Source: Bacillota bacterium (GTDB taxonomy: Bacteria; Bacillota; Desulfotomaculia; Desulfotomaculales; JAJYZD01). Taken from it: DNA of 7,010 bases. The notes under the pieces were generated by a model. It did not search any database and was not told the origin of the DNA. It saw nothing but the letters and a program-made list of their open reading frames with translations. Each line of letters starts with the position of its first letter. The first letter of the stretch is position 1. Of this stretch, positions 1 through 5,961 are shown piece by piece. The stretch covers positions 1 through 7,010 of the forward strand of contig JAJYZD010000201.1 of the NCBI GenBank assembly GCA_021800315.1, written 5' to 3'. The translations under genes and the position numbers were made by a program.

Positions 1-1
1 C

Positions 2-334
2 TTTGCGCAGGGATACGAGTCCGCCGCCGTGATTTGCAAGACATTGCGGGAGGCAAGCGAGCTTGCCGCAAGACTGAAGCCGGTGACAGACGTACGGCTG
101 GCCGGTGACGCGGAAAACGGGCGGGGGGCCTTGGTGCTCCCTTCCTACATGGCCAGGGGGCTGGAATTCGACGTCGTTCTCGTGTACGGTGTCAACCGGG
201 AAAACTATGCTACGGATATGGACAGAAAGCTGCTATATCTCGCCTGTACGCGGGCTCTTCACCGGTTGGCGCTCTACTATACGGGGGAAAAAAGCCCTCT
301 TCTCCTGGATGAATGGTGTCCCCCGGGGCGGTAA
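2..334 (+). CDS. HelD-like superfamily-1 (UvrD/Rep-type) helicase, C-terminal fragment
   Basis: This is the last 110 codons of a gene that begins left of the window; the frame is open from base 2 to the TAA at 332-334. What is seen: a helicase motif V-like segment, ARGLEFDVVLVYG, followed about 20 residues later by a motif VI-like segment, KLLYLACTRALHRL, whose arginine would contact ATP. The order and the short tail ending in YTGEKSPLL fit the C-terminal RecA-like domain of HelD-type ATPases. Members of that family bind RNA polymerase and recycle stalled or post-termination complexes; other UvrD-like helicases share these motifs. PcrA is less likely, because its C-terminus is longer and differs after motif VI. 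The start, the Walker A motif and any RNA-polymerase-binding arm lie outside the window, so the HelD assignment is by C-terminal resemblance only. A strong hairpin follows 16 bases after the stop. Confidence 0.8.
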   Translation, partial: FAQGYESAAVICKTLREASELAARLKPVTDVRLAGDAENGRGALVLPSYMARGLEFDVVLVYGVNRENYATDMDRKLLYLACTRALHRLALYYTGEKSPLLLDEWCPPGR

Positions 335-349
335 GAAGGTCCCGTTCGG

Positions 350-378
350 CTTGGGCGCCGGATTCCCCGGCACCCAAG
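350..378 (+). other. Strong hairpin just downstream of the helicase gene (possible terminator without U-tract)
   Basis: CTTGGG (350-355) pairs with CCCAAG (373-378), and GCCGG (357-361) pairs with CCGGC (367-371). One C/A mismatch interrupts the stem, and the loop is ATTCC. That gives 11 GC-rich base pairs 16 bases after the helicase stop codon. No T-run follows on either strand, so it is not a canonical intrinsic terminator. It could act as a Rho-type or 3'-end-stabilising structure for the helicase transcript. Confidence 0.55.
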
Positions 379-475
379 AATGGACTGCGGGCGCAGGACC
401 CTGGATCTCCCGGTTCAGCGCCGGCCTTTTTGTGCTGTGGCTTGGGCCCTGGGCGGCCTCCGGCGGGAGACCCGG

Positions 476-504
476 TTGACTAACCCTTCCAACAGCGGTA
501 AGAT
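476..504 (+). promoter_or_regulatory. Predicted sigma-A-type promoter for gatCAB
   Basis: TTGACT (476-481) matches the -35 consensus at 5 of 6 bases. TAAGAT (499-504) matches the -10 consensus TATAAT at 4 of 6. The spacer is exactly 17 bases. Transcription would begin near 510-512, giving a leader of about 55 bases before the gatC GTG. The only gene upstream, the helicase, ends at 334, so this promoter sits where an independent gatCAB promoter would be expected. Prediction only. Confidence 0.6.
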
Positions 505-505
505 T

Positions 506-530
506 ATAGCTGGCCGGACAGGCCGGCTGT
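506..530 (+). other. Hairpin at the predicted gatCAB transcription start
   Basis: Bases 506-515 can pair with 521-530 (10 pairs, two of them G-T wobbles) around a GGACA loop. The stem overlaps the predicted start of transcription and is followed by only three T residues, TTT at 530-532. It may stabilise the 5' end of the gat message or be a weak end point for upstream transcription. I see no T-box (no AGGGTGGNACCGCG-like element) and no other known riboswitch in this leader. Confidence 0.4.
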
Positions 531-565
531 TTCGTCATGATTCGCTGCCGAAAGGAAGATTAGGC

Positions 566-847
566 GTGATCTCGGAGAAGGACGTCGACTACGTGGCCTT
601 GTTGGGACGCCTCAAGCTGACGGACGAGGAGCGGAAACTCTACACCGGGCAGCTGAACAACATCCTGGAGCACTTTGACCGGCTCAAGGAACTGGACACG
701 GCGGAGGTTCCGCCCACCGCCCACGTACTGCCCTTGAAAAATGTCTTCCGGGCTGACCGGACCGGGCCGGATCTCGCTCCGGAACAAGTACTGGCCGGGG
801 CCCCGGACCGGGACGGCCGGTATTTCAAGGTGCCGCGCATCGTTTAA
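566..847 (+). CDS. gatC: Asp-tRNA(Asn)/Glu-tRNA(Gln) amidotransferase subunit C
   Basis: GatC is the small structural subunit of the GatCAB transamidosome; it wraps around GatA and GatB and stabilises the complex in the cytoplasm. The protein is 93 residues, the usual GatC length of about 95. Family landmarks are present in order: DVDYVALLGRLKLTDEE near residues 6-22, QLNNILEHFDRLKELDT at 29-45, PTAHVLPLKNVFRAD at 50-64, and the C-terminal APDRDGRYFKVPRIV. I chose the GTG at 566 because AAGGAAG (552-558) lies 7 bases upstream and the product then starts ISEKDVDYV, as GatC proteins do. The same frame is open further upstream to an ATG at 380, but that extension has no GatC-like sequence and would cross the predicted promoter. 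It is the first gene of the gatCAB operon; gatA follows after 6 bases. Confidence 0.95.
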   Translation: MISEKDVDYVALLGRLKLTDEERKLYTGQLNNILEHFDRLKELDTAEVPPTAHVLPLKNVFRADRTGPDLAPEQVLAGAPDRDGRYFKVPRIV

Positions 848-853
848 GGAGGG
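846..853 (+). promoter_or_regulatory. Ribosome binding site of gatA, overlapping the gatC stop codon
   Basis: AAGGAGGG (846-853) is a near-perfect Shine-Dalgarno sequence that shares two bases with the gatC stop TAA (845-847), suggesting translational coupling. It touches the TTG at 854, which is too close for normal initiation. The in-frame CTG at 863-865 is 9 bases downstream, an ideal distance. No ATG or GTG is present in frame nearby. Confidence 0.75.
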
Positions 854-2314
854 TTGGTCAACCTGCTTTATCAAAAGAGTATCACCGAGTTGCACGACCT
901 GCTGGTCCGCCGCGAGGTGAGCGCCGTGGAGATAACCAGATCGGTGCTGGAACGGGTGGAACGGGTCGAGGGTACAGTCAAGGCCTACGTCACCGTTACC
1001 GCCGAACAGGCCCTGGCTACGGCCGAAGAGGTGGACGCGAAGCTGGCGGCGGGGGGGGATATGGGCCCGCTGACCGGGATTCCCATGGCTTTCAAGGACA
1101 ACATGTGCACCAAGGGCGTGCGGACCACCTGCTCTTCCCGCATCCTGGAGAATTTCGTGCCGCCCTACGACGCCGCGGTGGTGGAGAAGCTGGCCGGGGC
1201 GCCGATGATCGGCAAGACCAACCTGGACGAGTTCGCCATGGGCTCGTCCACGGAAAACTCGGCTTTCTTCACCACCTCCAACCCCTGGAACCCGGACCTG
1301 GTACCGGGAGGATCCTCGGGGGGCTCGGCGGCGGCCGTGGCGTCCGGGGAAGCCGTATACGCCCTTGGTTCGGACACCGGCGGGTCCATCCGCCAGCCGG
1401 CGTCGTTTTGCGGCGTGGTGGGCCTGAAACCGACCTACGGGCTGGTTTCCCGCTACGGTCTGGTGGCCTTTGCCTCCTCCCTGGACCAGATCGGTCCCCT
1501 GACCAGGACCGTGACCGACTGCGCCATGGTCCTGCAGGCGATCGCCGGGCCGGACGAACGCGACTCCACCTGCGCCCCGGGTCCCGTGCCCGACTTTAAT
1601 GCCGCCCTGACCGGCGAAGTCCGGGGTCTGCGGATCGGGGTGCCCAGAGAATACCTGGCCCAGGGGGTGGATCCCCGGGTGGCCGGGGCGGTGGGCGCGG
1701 CCATCGACCTGCTCGCGGCCATGGGGGCGGAAGTGGAGGAGACCAGCCTGCCCCATACCTCCTACGCCCTGCCCGTCTACTACCTCATCGCCCCGGCGGA
1801 GGCCAGTTCCAACCTGGCCCGTTACGACGGGGTCCGCTACGGTTACCGGGCGGCCCGGCCGGAAGACGTGGTGGACATGTTCATGCAGACCAGGAGCGAG
1901 GGATTCGGCGCCGAGGTGAAGAGGAGGATCATGCTGGGTACATACGCGCTCTCGGCCGGTTATTACGACGCCTACTACCTGAAGGCCCTGAAGGTGCGGA
2001 CCCTGATCAAGCGGGATTTCGACCGGGCCTTTACGCGCTACGACGTCCTCCTCACCCCGACTTCGCCCACCCTGCCCTTCAAGAAGGGTGAAAAGACCAT
2101 GGACCCGGTGGCCATGTACCTTTCGGATATCTGCACCCTGGCCGCGCCCCTGGCCGGCATCCCCGCCCTTTCCCTGACCTGCGGTTTTGTCGACGGCCTG
2201 CCCGTCGGCCTGCAGTTGATGGGGCCGCCCTTCGGCGAGCGGACCATTTTACGGGCGGCCCACGCGTATGAACAGAAGGCTGGCCACTGGCGCCGCCAGG
2301 CGGAAGGGGTATAG
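854..2314 (+). CDS. gatA: Asp-tRNA(Asn)/Glu-tRNA(Gln) amidotransferase subunit A (glutaminase/amidase)
   Basis: GatA hydrolyses glutamine and passes the ammonia through a channel to GatB for amidation of mischarged tRNA. It has the amidase-signature fold and is 486 residues from the TTG, the normal GatA length. Numbering from that TTG, the catalytic triad is intact: Lys81 in AFKDN, cis-Ser154 in PGGSSGGSAAAVASG, and nucleophile Ser178 in GSDTGGSIRQPASF. The 24-residue spacing between the two serines is the family norm. Other GatA hallmarks are GKTNLDEFAMGSSTENSAF (120-138) and GLKPTYGLVSRYGLVAFASS (190-209). The start is uncertain: the Shine-Dalgarno abuts the TTG, so initiation at CTG 863 (three residues shorter) is possible. 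It lies between gatC (6-base gap) and gatB (4-base gap). Codon use is GC-rich like its neighbours. No truncation is seen. Confidence 0.97.
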   Translation: MVNLLYQKSITELHDLLVRREVSAVEITRSVLERVERVEGTVKAYVTVTAEQALATAEEVDAKLAAGGDMGPLTGIPMAFKDNMCTKGVRTTCSSRILENFVPPYDAAVVEKLAGAPMIGKTNLDEFAMGSSTENSAFFTTSNPWNPDLVPGGSSGGSAAAVASGEAVYALGSDTGGSIRQPASFCGVVGLKPTYGLVSRYGLVAFASSLDQIGPLTRTVTDCAMVLQAIAGPDERDSTCAPGPVPDFNAALTGEVRGLRIGVPREYLAQGVDPRVAGAVGAAIDLLAAMGAEVEETSLPHTSYALPVYYLIAPAEASSNLARYDGVRYGYRAARPEDVVDMFMQTRSEGFGAEVKRRIMLGTYALSAGYYDAYYLKALKVRTLIKRDFDRAFTRYDVLLTPTSPTLPFKKGEKTMDPVAMYLSDICTLAAPLAGIPALSLTCGFVDGLPVGLQLMGPPFGERTILRAAHAYEQKAGHWRRQAEGV

Positions 2315-2318
2315 GGGA

Positions 2319-3764
2319 ATGGAGTATGAAACGGTAATCGGACTCGAGGTCCACGTCGAGCTGAAGACTGAGAGCAAGGTCTTCTGTCACTCCACGACCG
2401 GGTTCGGCGGGGATCCCAATAGCCACGTCTGCCCGGTCTGCCTGGGACTGCCCGGAGTGCTGCCGGTGGTCAACCGGCAGGTGGTGGAATGGGCCATCCT
2501 GCTCGGTTTGGCTATCAACTGCCGGATCGCGTCATTTTCCAAGTTCGACCGCAAGAATTACTACTATCCGGACATGCCGAAGAACTACCAGATCTCCCAG
2601 TACGACCTGCCCATCTGCCTGGGCGGCCATCTGGACATCGAGGCGGACGGGGTCAAAAAGCGCATCGGCATCACCCGTCTGCACATGGAGGAGGATACCG
2701 GCAAGCTGGTGCACCAGGGTACCATCACCACCACCCCTTATTCCCTGGTGGACTACAACCGGGCGGGCATACCCCTCCTGGAGATCGTATCCGAACCGGA
2801 CATGTCCTCGCCTCTCGAAGCCCGGGCCTACGCCGAGAAGCTGCGCCAGATCATCGTCTATACCGGTGTCTCGGACGGTAAGATGGAAGAAGGCTCCCTG
2901 CGTTGCGACGCCAACGTGTCGGTGCGGCCGCGCGGGTCGACCAGGTTGGGCACCAAGGCCGAGATCAAGAACATGAACTCCTTCCGCGCCCTGCAGCGGG
3001 CCCTGACCTACGAGGTGGAGCGCCAGATCGGTGTGCTGGAGGAGGGCGGCCGCGTCGTCCAGGAGACCCGTACCTGGGACGAGGGCAAAGGGGTGACGCT
3101 CTCCCTGCGCAGCAAGGAGCAGGCCCACGACTACCGGTACTTCCCCGACCCGGACCTGGTGCCTTTGGTCATCGACCCCGCCTGGGTGGAGGAGATCCGC
3201 GCCTGTCTGCCCGAACTGCCCGAGGCACGCTCCGCCCGCTACGTCGAAAAGCTGGGCCTTTCGGCCTACGATGCCGGGGTGCTGACCGCGGAGAAGTCCC
3301 TGGCCGACTACTTCGAGGCCTGCCTGGCCCTCTACCCGGAAGCCAAGGCGGTGGCCAACTGGGTCATGGGCGACCTGGCCCGCCTCTTGAACGCGGCCGG
3401 CCAAAGCGTGGACCAGGGCCGCGTGACGCCGGAGCGGTTGGTGGGACTGCTGCAACTCATCGACCGGGGGGAAATCAGCGGCAAAATGGCCAAAGACGTA
3501 CTGGAGGCCATGTTCGCTACCGGGGCGGACGCCGTCCGGGTGGTCAGGGAAAAGGGCCTGTCCCAGATCTCCGACGAAGGCGCGATCCTGGAGGTCATCC
3601 GCCGGGTGCTGACGGAAAACGCTAACGTGGTGGCCGATTTCCGGGCCGGCAAGGACAGGGCGCTGGGTTTCCTGGTGGGCCAGGTTATGAAGAAGACCAG
3701 GGGCCAGGCCAACCCGGACGCGGTCAACCGGCTGCTCAGGGAAACCCTGCAGGAGCAGGGCTGA
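2319..3764 (+). CDS. gatB: Asp-tRNA(Asn)/Glu-tRNA(Gln) amidotransferase subunit B
   Basis: GatB binds the misacylated Glu-tRNA(Gln) or Asp-tRNA(Asn), activates the side-chain carboxylate with ATP and amidates it with ammonia from GatA. The protein has 481 residues, about the usual 475-480. Landmarks in order: IGLEVHVEL at 7-15, CPVCLGLPG at 38-46, DRKNYYYPDMPKNYQISQYD at 77-96, LHMEEDTGK at 121-129, and YNRAGIPLLEIVSEPD at 146-161. The His and Glu residues of the first and fourth motifs are the expected metal and active-site ligands. From about residue 330 the sequence fits the helical and YqeY-like tRNA-binding tail. I chose ATG 2319, four bases after the gatA stop, because the product then begins MEYETVIGLE. 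The purine-rich GGAAGGGG at 2302-2309 is 9 bases upstream. An earlier in-frame ATG at 2268 would add 17 atypical residues inside gatA. It is the last gene of the operon. Confidence 0.97.
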   Translation: MEYETVIGLEVHVELKTESKVFCHSTTGFGGDPNSHVCPVCLGLPGVLPVVNRQVVEWAILLGLAINCRIASFSKFDRKNYYYPDMPKNYQISQYDLPICLGGHLDIEADGVKKRIGITRLHMEEDTGKLVHQGTITTTPYSLVDYNRAGIPLLEIVSEPDMSSPLEARAYAEKLRQIIVYTGVSDGKMEEGSLRCDANVSVRPRGSTRLGTKAEIKNMNSFRALQRALTYEVERQIGVLEEGGRVVQETRTWDEGKGVTLSLRSKEQAHDYRYFPDPDLVPLVIDPAWVEEIRACLPELPEARSARYVEKLGLSAYDAGVLTAEKSLADYFEACLALYPEAKAVANWVMGDLARLLNAAGQSVDQGRVTPERLVGLLQLIDRGEISGKMAKDVLEAMFATGADAVRVVREKGLSQISDEGAILEVIRRVLTENANVVADFRAGKDRALGFLVGQVMKKTRGQANPDAVNRLLRETLQEQG

Positions 3765-3832
3765 GGGGTCGGGAAAACCCCGGAAGAAACGAAGGCAGGC
3801 AACCCACAGCACGGGCGTGTCAAGGGTTCGCC

Positions 3833-3865
3833 GACGGGAAAACACACCGCTTTTCGGTACCCGTC
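3833..3865 (+). other. Secondary hairpin between gatB and its terminator
   Basis: GACGGG (3833-3838) pairs with CCCGTC (3860-3865). AAAA (3839-3842) and TTTT (3851-3854) could extend the stem with a bulge. It sits 5 bases upstream of the terminator-like hairpin, forming a tandem pair in the gatB 3' untranslated region. Function is not determinable; it may contribute to termination or message stability. Confidence 0.35.
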
Positions 3866-3870
3866 TCCGC

Positions 3871-3896
3871 AGCCGGACCAAATGGCCCGGCTTTTC
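3871..3896 (+). terminator. Predicted intrinsic terminator of the gatCAB operon
   Basis: AGCCGG (3871-3876) pairs with CCGGCT (3887-3892). CC (3878-3879) pairs with GG (3884-3885) past a single A/C mismatch, leaving an AAAT loop. A short T-run, TTTT (3892-3895), follows directly on the plus strand; the minus strand has no T-run there, so it is read as a terminator of rightward transcription. It lies about 107 bases after the gatB stop and before the convergent minus-strand gene ending at 4002. Confidence 0.6.
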
Positions 3897-4001
3897 ATCC
3901 CCTCCAGGTCCGGATGGCCTGGCCCAGCCGCCCTGTGCAGCCAGCCCCGGCGAACAGGATCGAGCCGTTGACCGGGAAAGACATCGACCCCGGGGTGCAC
4001 C

Positions 4002-4940
4002 CTATTCCCTAATCGTCCATTTTTGCACAGCATTATTAACGCTCTCCGCCGCGGTGATCCGATAATCAAAAATGATCCCAGCACCCTTTTCGAAGGGAAA
4101 GCTATCTTCATTCATGCCCTTGTAATATATGACGTTACCAAGACATATATAGGCAGGAGTTATATTTGATGCAGCCGGCGAAGGAGATTGATACAGAGAC
4201 TGACTTACTCCCCATACCCTGTTTAAGGCCACATTTAAGGCAGTGTCACACAGATTATGACACGTACCGATTTTGCTTCTATGCATCCGGACTACCGGGC
4301 ACGATCTGCCAATTGTGGCAATAATTGAATCGTAATGAACATAAGACAATATGCCGTGCTCTCTCAATAACTCAATGCTATCTCCAACTAATGGAGTGGC
4401 ACACAGCTCCACGGCACCTATATTATATTGCTTAAACAGGGCAACCTTGTCTGAATGAAGTATGCTGGGCCGGAGAAGATGTTCTTGTGTTGCGGCGTCT
4501 TCGTTCCGTAGAATGTACTTATGCCATGGTACATATTCGAGAGATCTTATCAAGGTCCTGCCGAGAATAAGTTGAATACCTTCTAATTTCTCTCTCATTA
4601 AACGAAATAGAATCCCGTAATCATTAATTATTATTGATTGTATTCTAAGATTGGTTACAGCTGTTTGGATATTTTGAATAACTATATCGGTATAATTTGC
4701 CGGCACTCTTGGGGTTATAAGTCTATAAGTTAATTGACCAGCGGAATGCTCACCCAATTCAAGCATGTCCCTTATGGTTAAGCAGAATTTATGAACGCAG
4801 CCCTCGGACCCTATGCCAATCAGGGTGTGTGTATCGACGAAGGTTTCGCTGAGTAATGAAGGTTTAATGCCCCTTTTTTCTATTATCAAAGGCGTACCCC
4901 TTTCAGTCATATCTTGCTGTCGGTAATACAGAATGGCCAA
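4002..4940 (-). CDS. UbiV-like U32-superfamily protein with a C-x12-C-x3-C iron-sulfur-type motif
   Basis: The function is unknown. The family guess is a U32-superfamily TIM-barrel protein of the UbiV type; UbiV with UbiU forms an oxygen-independent, Fe-S-dependent ubiquinone hydroxylase in proteobacteria. Seen here: 312 residues from TTG 4940, with cysteines at 48, 53, 180, 214, 227, 231 and 266. C214-x12-C227-x3-C231 has the same spacing as E. coli UbiV ligands C180/C193/C197. C48, in a segment GIGSEGCVHKF after a predicted beta strand, could match UbiV C39. Segments IIINDYGILFRL (103-114), IQLILGRTL (122-130) and IGAVELC (174-180) look like barrel strands. No signal peptide or membrane segment is seen. 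The start is uncertain: neither TTG 4940 nor the ATG at 4910 (residue 11) has a ribosome binding site. The gene is AT-rich compared with gatCAB and follows the UbiU-like gene after 25 bases, so probably one operon. The overall identity to UbiV is low and judged by eye. Confidence 0.7.
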   Translation of the reverse strand: MAILYYRQQDMTERGTPLIIEKRGIKPSLLSETFVDTHTLIGIGSEGCVHKFCLTIRDMLELGEHSAGQLTYRLITPRVPANYTDIVIQNIQTAVTNLRIQSIIINDYGILFRLMREKLEGIQLILGRTLIRSLEYVPWHKYILRNEDAATQEHLLRPSILHSDKVALFKQYNIGAVELCATPLVGDSIELLREHGILSYVHYDSIIATIGRSCPVVRMHRSKIGTCHNLCDTALNVALNRVWGVSQSLYQSPSPAASNITPAYICLGNVIYYKGMNEDSFPFEKGAGIIFDYRITAAESVNNAVQKWTIRE

Positions 4941-4965
4941 TGCGATTATGCGTCAGTGTGACACA

Positions 4966-5946
4966 TTACTGCGCTCCAATGTACGAGTCTGTTATGGCAT
5001 TCTTTCGATATTTACACCGCTTTCCAGAGCACCAAACCCTTTTCCATCCCTCGGGGATAAATTTGCCTAAATTCGAAAGATAGTTGTTTTCCGTACAACT
5101 TGTTTTAGCAAGGCCTATAGCTGATTTGAATAACTTTGTTACTTTGGCAATTTTCTCGTAGTCACGATCCCGTCCTGCAATCTTTATAACATCAACACCT
5201 ATTTTATTGAGTGTAAATAGAGAACATAGGGCGCAGCCTAATTCTGCGTCAAAAAACGGTGTCAACTCCTCTTCTGTCCCATCCCCCCAAACCTTGTACT
5301 CTGCCTTACAGGGAACCCCAATCAAAATGTCCTCGTCTTTAGTAACCTCGCCCATTTCATGCATAAGATTGCAGGCGCCATTGAAGAAAGAACAACCCAA
5401 ATATCCAAAGACTTCGATTTCCATAATCGCTGACCGGCAAAGTAATTCGATCTCTTGTAAGCTGACCTGGTATGTCAAGATACTTCTTGTCGCACCAAGA
5501 TCCTTTAGGAGCATTAATTGCTCAATGTTCATGGTGTCCAGGAACGTGCTTGCGTGAAGTTTTGCAGGTGGATTTGTTTGTCCCACTTTACAGAGCAGGC
5601 CGATGTCGCCGACGATAATATTATCCACTTGACACTGGATGGCGGAGTCAATGTGCTGCATGAATTCCTTTGAGTGCCAATTGTTTTCGTCGAGCAAGTC
5701 CGAAAAAATAGGAGTATTGGCGACAAAACTAACATCCACGCCACTGTCATGCGCCAAATTGACAATGTCTTTCAATTCATTTTCATTGGCAACTATTGAT
5801 CGGTACGATTTCGAGCATTGTCCGCGTCCTGAAAAGGAGTATCTTTTGTATATATCCGTTTTAAGTCCAACATATATTTCATCCGATCCGGCTTTTATCT
5901 GTGCGGCGGCCGATGATAGCGAACTTACCGGTGACAGCAGTTTCAT
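4966..5946 (-). CDS. U32-family protein, UbiU-like ('peptidase U32')
   Basis: Characterised U32 relatives include UbiU (O2-independent ubiquinone hydroxylation), TrhP and RlhA (hydroxylation of tRNA and rRNA); true protease activity is poorly supported for most members. The 326-residue product shows the family pattern in order: LLSPVSSLSSAAAQIKAGSD at 3-22 with DEIYVGLKTD at 22-31, IIVGDIGLL (110-118), KLHASTF (129-135), EIEVFGYLGCSFFNGACNL (176-194), and IGVDVIKIAGRDRDY (249-263), the equivalent of the U32 GVDSLKIEGR motif. C185-x6-C192 matches UbiU C169-x6-C176. C213 and C238 or C241 are candidate third and fourth Fe-S ligands. A cysteine-rich tail (C284, C306, C311) is extra. ATG 5946 is preceded at 9 bases by AAGGAG (5961-5956 on the minus strand), so the start is firm. 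It is the first gene of a two-gene minus-strand unit with the UbiV-like gene. Substrate unknown; it might also be a RNA-modifying enzyme. Confidence 0.82.
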   Translation of the reverse strand: MKLLSPVSSLSSAAAQIKAGSDEIYVGLKTDIYKRYSFSGRGQCSKSYRSIVANENELKDIVNLAHDSGVDVSFVANTPIFSDLLDENNWHSKEFMQHIDSAIQCQVDNIIVGDIGLLCKVGQTNPPAKLHASTFLDTMNIEQLMLLKDLGATRSILTYQVSLQEIELLCRSAIMEIEVFGYLGCSFFNGACNLMHEMGEVTKDEDILIGVPCKAEYKVWGDGTEEELTPFFDAELGCALCSLFTLNKIGVDVIKIAGRDRDYEKIAKVTKLFKSAIGLAKTSCTENNYLSNLGKFIPEGWKRVWCSGKRCKYRKNAITDSYIGAQ

Positions 5947-5955
5947 TGGATTTGA

Positions 5956-5961
5956 CTCCTT
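5956..5961 (-). promoter_or_regulatory. Ribosome binding site of the UbiU-like gene
   Basis: Read on the minus strand, AAGGAG lies 9 bases before ATG 5946 and fixes the start of the UbiU-like gene. A second AAGG copy stands just upstream. No clear -35/-10 pair was found in the roughly 100 bases upstream, only AT-rich stretches near 5990-6000. Confidence 0.75.

Noticed and set aside
380..565. Upstream extension of the gatC frame to ATG 380
   Set aside because: The extra 62 residues are not GatC-like, cross the predicted promoter and hairpin, and the GTG at 566 has a proper ribosome binding site.
335..565. T-box riboswitch in front of gatCAB
   Set aside because: No AGGGTGGNACCGCG-like antiterminator bulge or specifier-loop arrangement was found.
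560..1756. Long minus-strand open frame (398 codons) opposite gatC and gatA
   Set aside because: It is Gly/Arg/His/Pro-rich and lies antisense to a clearly real gene; a shadow frame caused by GC-rich third positions.
2268..2318. Earlier ATG for gatB inside gatA
   Set aside because: It adds residues absent from GatB proteins; ATG 2319 gives the canonical MEYETVIGLEVH start right after gatA.
2532..3881. Long minus-strand open frame (449 codons) opposite gatB
   Set aside because: It mirrors the gatB coding strand, has no recognisable domain or ribosome binding site, and is explained by high GC.
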